This document shows, piece by piece, positions 24,807 to 32,854 of a stretch of DNA of 36,468 nucleotides. Positions within the stretch are counted from its first letter, which is position 1; every line of letters begins with the position of its first letter. The position numbers were made by a program, and so were the translations under genes. The notes beneath the pieces are model-generated. The model was not told where the DNA came from. It searched no databases and worked only from the letters and a program-made list of their open reading frames with translations. The DNA lies in assembly GCA_021846695.1 (NCBI GenBank), contig JAJZWN010000008.1, positions 1 through 36,468 of the forward strand, given 5' to 3'. Source of the DNA: Thermoplasmata archaeon. Lineage in GTDB: Archaea > Thermoplasmatota > Thermoplasmata > Thermoplasmatales > Thermoplasmataceae.

Positions 24807-26222
24807 ATGGTTGAAGTGGATCAATTAAAGAGAAATTCACTTGGAGGTTTCAGATTAGTGTGGCAGGCGATGGGTACTCTCTCTGTTGCAGCAGATGCTG
24901 CATATTTATTAACTGGAGTAGTAGAATATGCACTGGGGGCCACTCCACTTGCACTGTTGCTTGGCGTTTTTGCATACCTCTTTATTATGAATACCGGTTA
25001 TCAATTTTCCAAGCATGTGAATTCAGCCGGGTCGTACTATACATTTGCCGGGAAAGGCCTGGGAGGGATAGCCGGAACATTTCAGGCGTGGAATATGGCT
25101 TTTTACGGGTTAATTGGATATGGCAGCTTCGGATTTCTGGGGCTTGCAGCTTTTATAACCCTGCTCGACCCTGCTTATAAAGGCATTGTTTTCTGGCTTC
25201 CTGTTGCCTTTTTTGCTGCCCTTATATCATTTATTTTCACCCATCGGGGCATGAAGGTATCCACGGATTACCAGATAGCAGGAGGCGTGATAGAAGTTGC
25301 AGTTCTTCTTATTGGCTCTGCTCTTATAATAATTCATGCAGGAAACCTGAATACTCTGGCTGTCTTTACAACAAAGTATGTTTCAGGTGCATCTCAGCTT
25401 CTTTTTGCCATGATTTACTCCATGATTCTTTATTTCGGCACCACTGTTTCTATAACTGCAATGGGAGAAGAGGCAGTATCGCCACAGAAGACAATTAAAA
25501 AGGCCCTTATAGGAACAGTAATACTCTCAGGAATAACACTTATCATTGTATCATATGCATTTACAATCGGATGGGGACCATCTGCTATGGCATCATTTGC
25601 AACCAGCCCTGACCCCGGTATCATTCTCTTCAGGAAACTCAACCCTGTAATATACATCCTGCTGATTCTGGTTACTGTGAACAGTTTTATGGGATATAAT
25701 ATATCTGTAAGCAATGCGGATTCCAGAATTTTTTACAGTTTTGCAAGGGATGGAATTCTCTTTCTCCCTGAAAGTATAGGGAGGATTCATAAAAAATACA
25801 AAACTCCATCAAATGCCGCACTTGCAATATTTGCATTTTCTCTTGTAATTGCAATAATCTTTGGTGTATTATTCGGGCCTGTGAAGGGTGGACTTATGAT
25901 GCTGCTTATCAATGCCTATGCAGCTTATGTGGAGCATATTATAGCTTCAATATCACTGCCTGTAATGATGAGGCGCATACACAAATTTAAGGTGATTGAG
26001 CATTTAATTATTCCTGTTATTGGTATTGTAATTCTCGTTATAATAATGGCAGGCACAGTAATATCGCCAGGTAAATACCCGGAGAATCTTGCCGTTTATA
26101 TTGGAATTTCATGGATTCCCATTGCCGGGATTTTAACCTTTATTGAGTACAAAATACATCCAGATAAGGTAAGAAATGCAGCTAAAATGTCCATAGAGGA
26201 GGAGGCACTGGAACCAAAATAA
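24807..26222 (+). CDS. APC superfamily amino-acid permease (copy 1)
   Basis: 471 residues, about 12 membrane helices, APC fold. Helix 1 and the loop after it read GGFRLVWQAMGTLSVAADA. The conserved NTGYQFSKHVNSAGSYYTF (helix 2-3) and MGEEAVSPQKTIKKA (cytosolic helix region) match the paralog at 29710, so the two form a subfamily. It is likely to import amino acids or amines for this peptide-scavenging lifestyle; the substrate is unknown. The TATA box is TTTTAAATATA (24777-24787) with the ATG about 20-30 nt downstream, so the gene is probably leaderless. It has no extra domains; the tail (IHPDKVRNAAKMSIEEEALEPK in part) is charged and cytosolic. Confidence 0.92.
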   Translation: MVEVDQLKRNSLGGFRLVWQAMGTLSVAADAAYLLTGVVEYALGATPLALLLGVFAYLFIMNTGYQFSKHVNSAGSYYTFAGKGLGGIAGTFQAWNMAFYGLIGYGSFGFLGLAAFITLLDPAYKGIVFWLPVAFFAALISFIFTHRGMKVSTDYQIAGGVIEVAVLLIGSALIIIHAGNLNTLAVFTTKYVSGASQLLFAMIYSMILYFGTTVSITAMGEEAVSPQKTIKKALIGTVILSGITLIIVSYAFTIGWGPSAMASFATSPDPGIILFRKLNPVIYILLILVTVNSFMGYNISVSNADSRIFYSFARDGILFLPESIGRIHKKYKTPSNAALAIFAFSLVIAIIFGVLFGPVKGGLMMLLINAYAAYVEHIIASISLPVMMRRIHKFKVIEHLIIPVIGIVILVIIMAGTVISPGKYPENLAVYIGISWIPIAGILTFIEYKIHPDKVRNAAKMSIEEEALEPK

Positions 26223-26341
26223 TTGTGACATTATTGCTATGAGGCTAAATACAGGAAATTAATATTAACATCATGTATTAATTTTTTAGATTGTGAATTT
26301 CTTATTTTTCTAAAATATATAATGTTATTAATGTTGATAAT

Positions 26342-27556
26342 TCAGGTTTTTGTTCCCCTTGCAATGTATGTATTTCCAGATTTATTGTAGCTTATTGCAA
26401 ATATTACAATGACAATCGCAGAGAATACGCCAAATATAGCTATGAGAGACCATGTTGCCAGCCCGTTATAATGGAATGTATACATTATATATGTTCCCAT
26501 GGATGGCCCGAATGCCCGCCCTATGGAATTTACCATTGAGTTAAATCCCATATACCTTCCTGTTTTTCCAGGAGGAGACATTTTTGATATAACAGTATTA
26601 ATTGTAGGTGTAGTCAGGTTTTCTCCCATTGTTATAATAACCATATCAAACATTAACCCGTATAAATTGGTTGAAAATGCTATTATAAAATAACCTAGGG
26701 CATAAAAAAGTGCCCCGGCTATGAAGGTAATGAGATCCCCGAAACGGGCAAATAGCTGAATTAAGGGATACTGGCCGATAACCACAACCAATCCGTTAAT
26801 CGCGTAAATATAGCCAAGGTCTGCAACGTTAATTTTTATTGCAATCTCGCTGTACAATGGAAGTGAGACCGAAAACTGTGAGGAAAGCAGTATTATGAAG
26901 AAAGTTGCAATACTGAAAATAAACAGGTATTTATCATACACAAGAAACGGGTTTCTCGTTCCTTTTCCTGTTTTAAGCACATTCTGTTTCTTTACAAAAA
27001 GAATTATTATAGTCTGCAGGATGCTTGCCACAACTAAAGCATAAAATATGTAAATAATGCCTGTAGAATAAATAAAAGAACCCATCAACGGCCCGACAGC
27101 CCATCCCACATTGGACAGTATCCTGTATATTGAATAACCGCCTTCCCTGCTTTCCGGGTTAGTTACATCTGCAATAAGGGCACTGGCCGAAGGGTAAACA
27201 AGAGACCCTGAAAATGATGAGAATATAAATAATATAATGGTTAAAGTATAGATGTGGAACAGAAATGTTAGGGCAATGGAAAGGTAAATAAAAATACCGG
27301 AAATGCTTCCAAGCATAAGTGTAAATTTTCTGCCCTTCAGATCTGCCAGATACCCTCCCAGGATACTGAATACCATTGACATCAGTGAAAGAAGTGTAAA
27401 TATGATTCCCACAATGTAAACAGCTAGATGGATATACAGGCTCAGGAAGATGGCCATAAAAGGCCATGAAGCACCCATGCCCAGGGATCGCATCATAGAA
27501 GAAAGGCTTACTATGACTACCTGCCTGTTGCGTATATCTGATGAAAATGAAACCAT
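26342..27556 (-). CDS. MFS transporter, 12 helices
   Basis: 404 residues with about 12 membrane helices. Motif A is GGYLADLKGRKFTLM (about 67-81), and the second half has QLFARFGDLITF and SPPGKTGRYMGFNSM, which resemble the proton-coupled multidrug or metabolite exporter branch (DHA1). The substrate cannot be told from the sequence. It is on the minus strand with an AT-rich box (27571-27590) about 25 nt upstream of the start, so it is a separate transcript converging on the APC gene at 24807. A 119-nt gap separates the two stop codons. Confidence 0.9.
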   Translation of the reverse strand: MVSFSSDIRNRQVVIVSLSSMMRSLGMGASWPFMAIFLSLYIHLAVYIVGIIFTLLSLMSMVFSILGGYLADLKGRKFTLMLGSISGIFIYLSIALTFLFHIYTLTIILFIFSSFSGSLVYPSASALIADVTNPESREGGYSIYRILSNVGWAVGPLMGSFIYSTGIIYIFYALVVASILQTIIILFVKKQNVLKTGKGTRNPFLVYDKYLFIFSIATFFIILLSSQFSVSLPLYSEIAIKINVADLGYIYAINGLVVVIGQYPLIQLFARFGDLITFIAGALFYALGYFIIAFSTNLYGLMFDMVIITMGENLTTPTINTVISKMSPPGKTGRYMGFNSMVNSIGRAFGPSMGTYIMYTFHYNGLATWSLIAIFGVFSAIVIVIFAISYNKSGNTYIARGTKT

Positions 27557-27633
27557 TCCGTGACATTACTAAATATTATAATAATATTATTCCAGGCACG
27601 TTAAGGTAATCATGGACTATAGTATAATATGCG

Positions 27634-27670
27634 GTGAACTACCTCATGGCAAATCATAGAGGCTTCCTGG
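27634..27670 (-). ncRNA. Orphan copy of the TnpB-linked hairpin (omega-RNA 3' end or IS605 right-end scar)
   Basis: Read on the minus strand, this 37-nt segment agrees at 32 of 37 positions (by eye) with 34211-34247, the segment at the end of tnpB. The stem halves GCCTCTATG and CATGAGGTAG are kept, and most differences are in or next to the loop. No tnpB or tnpA is attached. It is either the scar of a lost IS200/IS605 element or a free guide-RNA gene. Expression is unknown. Confidence 0.55.
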
Positions 27671-27903
27671 TATAAGGTTAAACAGAATGTGGAAAACAAG
27701 TCCAGCAGCTATAAGGCTTTATCAGGAAATAAAAGGCAGGGTGTAAGGTTAGATTATAAATTATTTCATTAAATGATAGAACTTTTCAAACAATAACCTC
27801 ACAACATTGTCCATAATAAAACGTTTCGCCTCAACATTTCACCGAGGCCGGAGTTTATATTATGAATAATACTATTGCCAACATATGTCTGGCAGTTACA
27901 GGG

Positions 27904-27916
27904 AAAATATTATATT
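27904..27916 (+). promoter_or_regulatory. TATA box deciding the start of the APC permease gene
   Basis: AAAATATTATATT stands 20-33 nt before the ATG at 27937. It supports a leaderless start there instead of the first in-frame ATG at 27862, whose 25 extra residues (MNNTIANICLAVTG...) do not look like an APC N-terminus. Confidence 0.45.
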
Positions 27917-27936
27917 ATGTTTTTCCATACTTTCAA

Positions 27937-29661
27937 ATGCGCGATACTGATAGCCTGCATTCAGGTTCTATATCCAATGATAAAAAATTAAAGAAAGTGC
28001 TTACTTCATGGGATTTATATTTCTTAAGCCTTGGCGCTATAATTGGATCAGGATGGCTCTTTGCCGAATCAGCAGCTGCTGGCACAGCTGGCCCTGCTGC
28101 TATACTGTCCTGGATAATAGGGGGTGCTATAGTCCTGGTTCTGGTACTTGTATATGCCGAAATAGGTGCAATGATACCCAGAAGTGGATTTATAACAAGA
28201 TACGGGCATTATTCCCATGGAGGCATTGCAGGGCTTTTTTTTGGATGGGGATATTTTGCGGCAAGGGTTGCAGCACCCGCCCTGGAAGCTGAAGCCGCTA
28301 TAACATATGCCGGATCATATATAACAAAACCAGCACTCATATACTACGCAAAAAATCCACTTGACCCCTCGTCAAGTGTTACCCTATTATCAGGCTACGG
28401 CATTCTTATTGCAGCTGCACTGATAGCGGGTTTTTATTTTCTGAACTATTTTGGCGTAAAGTTAATGGGGAAGACAAACCAGGGCATCACCTGGTGGAAA
28501 CTCATCATTCCATCAATTACCATAATACTGATGGTTTTCCTGTTATTCCATGCAGGGAACTTTAACAATCCTGCATTAGGTGGATTTCTTCCACATAACA
28601 ATATTTCATTAGTGTTTGAAGCCATATCAACTGATGGGATAGTCTTTTCATATTTAGGATTCAGGCATACATTGAATTTTGCAGGGGAGGCAAAAAATCC
28701 ACAGAGGGACATACCGAGGGCATTAATTTATGCTATGCTGACATCTATAGTAGTTTATGTGCTGCTACAGTTTGCCTTCATTTCCGCCATCAACCCATCA
28801 CTGTTAACTGCATCAGGTGGGTGGCTGGGGCTTTCGTCAGCTTCTGCCGGAACATACGCAAAAAGCATTGATAGCGCTCCTTTTGCATTCCTGGCAAAAT
28901 CCTCCAGCCTAGCCATTCTGGCTGTGTTAACATACCTTCTCTATGCAGATGCATATATATCACCTGCCGGAACACTTAATATTGCAGCAGGGACCGCTAC
29001 CCGATCTCTGTATGGCCTGGCAGAAATTGGATATTTTCCCCGTACGTTTGGAAAGGTAAGCAAAAGGACAGGGGTTCCAGTATTTTCATTATTAATAAGC
29101 CTTGTTCTGGGTTTAATTTTCCTGGTGCCATTGCCAAGCTGGTATGTGGTTGTTGGCCTTGTTTCCGGTGTGGCAGGCTTTACTTATATACTGGGTGGTT
29201 CAACATTAATGGTACTGAGGCGAGAGGCATCTGATCTGAAGAGGCCATTTAAACTGCCATACGCACGTATCCTCTCACCTGTTGCTTTTATAGGTGCTTC
29301 CCTGATAGTCTACTGGACCGGGTGGCCAACCGTTGCGTATATCGCTATAATATTATTTGCCGGCTTCGCTGTTTATCTGGTATTCCTTGCATTTCATCAT
29401 GTTGACAATATATTCACAAAGGAAAATATACAAGGCGGATACTGGGTGCCACTTTTAATAATTGCATTAACTATTCTCTCATACCTTGGTGAATCCAACT
29501 TTGGAGGAATAAATCTGTTTCCATTTCCATATGATTTCCTTGTAGTAATGGTGGTATCCCTGATATTTTACTTCCTTTCTGTAAAATCAGGATTCAGGAC
29601 ATCTGAAATTACCGATATGATCGAATCTGGAGAACAGTATATTGATGAATACGCTGAATAG
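27937..29661 (+). CDS. APC superfamily amino-acid permease (long form)
   Basis: 574 residues from the chosen start (599 from the ATG at 27862). It has about 12 core membrane helices plus two more near the C-terminus. Helix 1 carries the APC substrate-site signature GAIIGSGWLF in LTSWDLYFLSLGAIIGSG. The unwound helix 6 region and AGEAKNPQRDIPRAL (the conserved cytosolic loop) are typical of the amino acid-polyamine-organocation family. It is distinct from the two shorter paralogs at 24807 and 29710, which lack GSG. Amino-acid or polyamine uptake is the likely role. The 27,634 hairpin lies about 270-300 nt upstream. The next APC gene begins 49 nt downstream with its own TATA-like box. Confidence 0.9.
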   Translation: MRDTDSLHSGSISNDKKLKKVLTSWDLYFLSLGAIIGSGWLFAESAAAGTAGPAAILSWIIGGAIVLVLVLVYAEIGAMIPRSGFITRYGHYSHGGIAGLFFGWGYFAARVAAPALEAEAAITYAGSYITKPALIYYAKNPLDPSSSVTLLSGYGILIAAALIAGFYFLNYFGVKLMGKTNQGITWWKLIIPSITIILMVFLLFHAGNFNNPALGGFLPHNNISLVFEAISTDGIVFSYLGFRHTLNFAGEAKNPQRDIPRALIYAMLTSIVVYVLLQFAFISAINPSLLTASGGWLGLSSASAGTYAKSIDSAPFAFLAKSSSLAILAVLTYLLYADAYISPAGTLNIAAGTATRSLYGLAEIGYFPRTFGKVSKRTGVPVFSLLISLVLGLIFLVPLPSWYVVVGLVSGVAGFTYILGGSTLMVLRREASDLKRPFKLPYARILSPVAFIGASLIVYWTGWPTVAYIAIILFAGFAVYLVFLAFHHVDNIFTKENIQGGYWVPLLIIALTILSYLGESNFGGINLFPFPYDFLVVMVVSLIFYFLSVKSGFRTSEITDMIESGEQYIDEYAE

Positions 29662-29709
29662 AAATGTAATTTTCAGAAAGCCTTAAATTAATAATAAAAT
29701 ACGGGATTC

Positions 29710-31143
29710 ATGGAAAGAATTTCTGAAGGCAGAACCCTGAAAAAGGGGGCGGCTGGATTTTACTCGTTGCTCGGGCAATCCATCGCTATGATTTCTCCGC
29801 TCGGTGCAGTGGCAGCCACAATGACAGGTGCAGCCGAATTCGCGAAGGGTTCATTGCCACTTGCTTATATAATTTCTATTTTTGGTGTTTTAATATGGAT
29901 TAATACACCCTACCAGTTCTCAAAAAAGATAAACGGCGCAGGCGGGTTTTATACATTTAACTCCCAGGGTGCAAGCCCAACTTATGGTTTAATAATAGGT
30001 TATATGATGTGGTTCAGTTATTTTATGGTCATAACAAACGCCATACTATTTACATCCGGGGTGTTTATACCCGGAACCATATCCTACTTCCTGCATTTTA
30101 ACATAGGGTCATATACCTGGATTCCAATTATGACAGCATTTATAGTAATATTGACTGTAATTGCCTATCTTGGAATAAAGCCATCACTGGCATATAGCTT
30201 TACAGCATCCGTTATAGAAATAGCCCTGCTTGTTATTACATCGGTGGTTATAATTGTAGCACTGGGTTCAAAAAACACATATGTACCATTTACCGCGGGG
30301 CCTGCAGATGGCTTTGCCGCAGTAGCAGTGGGAATGGTGCTTGCAATATTTTCCATGTCTGGTTCATCTGCAGTAGTAACACTGGGCGAAGAGGCACAGC
30401 AGCCAAGGAAAAATATCAAAAAGGCATTGCTGATCAGTTTCATTATTACCGGGGTTGTATTTGTTCTTACTTCATATGCGCTTACCGTTGGATGGGGTGT
30501 ATCGAAGATGTCCACCTTCTTTACATCCAGCGTACCCGGGCTCATCGTGTCAGATAAATATCTGGGGCTGCCATTTACCATAGTGCTCTTCGTATTTATC
30601 ATAAATAGTTTATTTGCCGGTTCCCTTGCACCATTAAACACAAGTTCAAGGATGATATTTTCCATGAGCCGGGACGGCCTTGGCCCTTCCATGTTTTCTA
30701 AAGTGCATCCTGTACACAAAACTCCATATATAGCAATAATAACAATGGCCGGGGTAGCCTATGTAGTGTCTCTGGCAGCGGGATTGCTTATTGGCCCGGA
30801 AGACGGTTTCCTTTATCTTGTTACCGCATCATCTGCAGCACTTTTCGTAGGCCATATACTGAGCAATTTCGGCCTTGGCGTGACCTATAAAAAATTAAAG
30901 GAATTTAAAATACTAACACATGCTGTGATTCCGGCTATTGCAACGGTAATACTTGCAATTGCAATGTTTTACAGCTTCGTGCCACCTGCATACCCTGTTG
31001 ACTATTCCATAATAACTGCGGTGGTATTCATAATTATTTCAGCAATAGCCATAGTCATCTACGCAATTAAACATCCGGAAGCAATAAAGAGAGCAGGGTC
31101 TACAGATATGGAAGTACAGAATGATATATACAGGGAAAAATAA
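29710..31143 (+). CDS. APC superfamily amino-acid permease (copy 2)
   Basis: 477 residues and about 12 membrane helices. It is a clear paralog of the gene at 24807: NTPYQFSKKINGAGGFYTF, GEEAQQPRKNIKKALL and SYALTVGWGVSKM each have near-matches there. A long hydrophilic tail (AIKHPEAIKRAGSTDMEV...) is predicted cytosolic. The likely role is uptake of amino acids or related amines; specificity is unknown. CCTTAAATTAATAATAAA (29681-29698) is a TATA-like box in the leaderless position, so it may be transcribed on its own despite the close upstream gene. It ends 13 nt from the stop of the convergent transposase-like gene. Confidence 0.92.
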   Translation: MERISEGRTLKKGAAGFYSLLGQSIAMISPLGAVAATMTGAAEFAKGSLPLAYIISIFGVLIWINTPYQFSKKINGAGGFYTFNSQGASPTYGLIIGYMMWFSYFMVITNAILFTSGVFIPGTISYFLHFNIGSYTWIPIMTAFIVILTVIAYLGIKPSLAYSFTASVIEIALLVITSVVIIVALGSKNTYVPFTAGPADGFAAVAVGMVLAIFSMSGSSAVVTLGEEAQQPRKNIKKALLISFIITGVVFVLTSYALTVGWGVSKMSTFFTSSVPGLIVSDKYLGLPFTIVLFVFIINSLFAGSLAPLNTSSRMIFSMSRDGLGPSMFSKVHPVHKTPYIAIITMAGVAYVVSLAAGLLIGPEDGFLYLVTASSAALFVGHILSNFGLGVTYKKLKEFKILTHAVIPAIATVILAIAMFYSFVPPAYPVDYSIITAVVFIIISAIAIVIYAIKHPEAIKRAGSTDMEVQNDIYREK

Positions 31144-31156
31144 ACTCATATAATAT

Positions 31157-32503
31157 TTACTTTTTATTATTTAACTCACTGAACAGGTCCTTAGAAAATA
31201 TTTTATCAGCAATACCGCCACCAACTGAATTCAAATCGGACATTATTGATTTTCCTATGCGGGGCAGGTACAGTTCACCCTTTACAAGATACATATTTAT
31301 CGTGGACAGTTCGATCATAAGTGAATCCACCAGTTTGTGCCTCCCGGGATTTGGAATAATAGTATTCCTGTACAGTGACATATAGAATTTCATGGCAATA
31401 ATGTTAAAAAGTACATATCCATCCAGTTCCATTTTACCTGATATCATCTTTCTGTCTGAATCCAGGCGGTATTTAGAACTTGATATGGATGAATACATGA
31501 ATCTTTTAATATTAATTGCCTGGTACACCAATCCCTGGTCTATATCCATATTGGACAGTGCAACCATAATAGAGCTGTTGCCGGATACTTTGATGGACTC
31601 ACTTTCCCCGTGATATGCATCATCCATGATAAAATAATGAAGGTTGCCCATGCTGATTCTGTAATAATAAATTGACCTGTTCAAAAGCGAATTAAAAGAC
31701 CTTCTTAGCATTGTTTTCCCTGACGGGTCTACCTTATCCAGAAATTTTTTTGTTTCATCCGGCGAAAGTTCCACAATAAAAAATTTATTTTCCCGTATTA
31801 AAAGGTTAATGTCCTTTTTAGTAGAATGTAAGGAGTCCAGTATAAGAACCCCGTCATATTTTGCGGCTTCTTCAGTCCTTGAAATAAATCTGGAAAGCAT
31901 ATACTCGGACCCAGTAAAATATTCCACATTCAGTATCCGCATCTGGGCAGGCTCAAAAACTATGTCCAGTGTGATGTTATCACGTGCATATCTGCTTTTT
32001 CCATTAAATGCGTATACAGGTATTACTATTTCAACGTGCATTATTAATGAACTATCGTCATATTCCTCAAGATTCTCAAATGCAAGTTTGTTATATGCCA
32101 GATACCTTAGCATTGAGGTAATATTTTTTGGTTCAAGTTTCAATTTTGGCCAGTAATGGTAGAGTATGGTTTTTCTGTAGTATCCCTTTACATATTCAAG
32201 TGGAATGCGCCCTACTATTGTTATCAAGGCAGATGTAATAATTTCTTTCCAGTATTTATCGTAATTTTCCGATATTTTTTTAATTAAGTTATAGTTCATT
32301 GAAACCAGAAATGCCACATCACCGTACTGGTATGACCTGTCGGGGAGGTTCACCTTTCTTATGATCTCATTATTTCCATTTACTTTACCGATATACTTGC
32401 TTATTTTTATCTCTTTTTTATTTTCCCTGTCCCAGAGGTTAACTGTACTGTAAGCGTAATTCTGGCCCTTGATTTTTTTAATTTCCAGATGCTCTGTGGC
32501 CAT
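31157..32503 (-). CDS. IS1634/IS4-like transposase-derived protein, active site eroded
   Basis: 448 residues. The N-terminus YAYSTVNLWDRENKKEIKIS, followed by KYIGK (37-40), is the usual start of IS1634-type DDE transposases. LILDSLHSTKKDINLL (220-235) corresponds to the second catalytic Asp (Asp223), with DNITLD (175-180) as the likely first. The region that should hold the catalytic Glu reads IKRFMYSS (332-339), with Lys where I expect Glu, just before GYVLFNIIAMKFY. So it is probably inactive or repurposed. The frame is intact over its whole length, and I saw no convincing terminal repeats around it, which argues for a decayed or domesticated copy. A TATA-like box lies at 32524-32535. The family is moderately sure; the loss of Glu needs an alignment. 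Confidence 0.72.
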   Translation of the reverse strand: MATEHLEIKKIKGQNYAYSTVNLWDRENKKEIKISKYIGKVNGNNEIIRKVNLPDRSYQYGDVAFLVSMNYNLIKKISENYDKYWKEIITSALITIVGRIPLEYVKGYYRKTILYHYWPKLKLEPKNITSMLRYLAYNKLAFENLEEYDDSSLIMHVEIVIPVYAFNGKSRYARDNITLDIVFEPAQMRILNVEYFTGSEYMLSRFISRTEEAAKYDGVLILDSLHSTKKDINLLIRENKFFIVELSPDETKKFLDKVDPSGKTMLRRSFNSLLNRSIYYYRISMGNLHYFIMDDAYHGESESIKVSGNSSIMVALSNMDIDQGLVYQAINIKRFMYSSISSSKYRLDSDRKMISGKMELDGYVLFNIIAMKFYMSLYRNTIIPNPGRHKLVDSLMIELSTINMYLVKGELYLPRIGKSIMSDLNSVGGGIADKIFSKDLFSELNNKK

Positions 32504-32854
32504 AAACTAATATATAGAATACACTAATAAATATTATTGAAAAAAACAATAGAAATATTGCCGGGGAACATAGTTAACTAAGAGGAAATCAATTAGATAA
32601 TGGTAAGTATAGCATTAAAAATGATACTGGTGGGAGTTCCGGAATAATTGCATAGAGCTAACAACATTTATGTGTTCTGTTTGACCGGTCAGGTAATAAA
32701 TAATATGGGGGTTCTCAAAATCCTTTATTTTACAAATCATTCTACCAGAAAGAAAGCCACTGAGTTTAAGATGTGGATGGATTTCTGGAAATAAAGAAAT
32801 AAATGGAAATAATTTATATATTAAATTGATATAATAAAATTAATAGAAGAAAGT
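32504..32854. other. Intergenic region, 351 nt, between transposase-like gene and tnpB
   Basis: It contains a weak hairpin, AATATTATTG-aaaaaaa-CAATAGAAATATT (about 32532-32561). A 29-codon frame starting at 32704 (MGVLKILYFTNHSTRKKATE) resembles no family I know and is too short to call. Tandem TATA-like boxes for tnpB lie at 32813-32825 and 32828-32840. The left end of the tnpB element should be here, but I cannot place it. No tnpA remnant is recognised. Confidence 0.5.

Larger units (their letters stand above)
27557..27936. other. Intergenic region with orphan omega-RNA-like sequence
   Basis: The region has the minus-strand promoter of the MFS gene (27571-27590), the IS605-type hairpin copy at 27634-27670, and the TATA box of the APC gene (27904-27916). 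No open frame of interest is seen in the rest. If translation began at 27862 rather than 27937, the last 75 nt would be coding. Confidence 0.6.

Noticed and set aside
24798..24808. AAGCCTCTATG at the start of the APC gene, matching part of the omega-RNA hairpin.
   Set aside because: The match stops after 11 bases and the other half of the stem (CATGAGG) is missing, so no hairpin forms. A chance match is likely.
31144..32560. Terminal inverted repeats around the IS1634-like gene.
   Set aside because: Only AT-rich similarity (TAATATTTA/TAAATATTA) was found, not distinguishable from background in this AT-rich DNA.
32704..32793. A 29-codon frame (MGVLKILYFTNHST...) before tnpB as a tnpA remnant.
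   Set aside because: It lacks the HUH and Tyr motifs of TnpA and is too short to assign.
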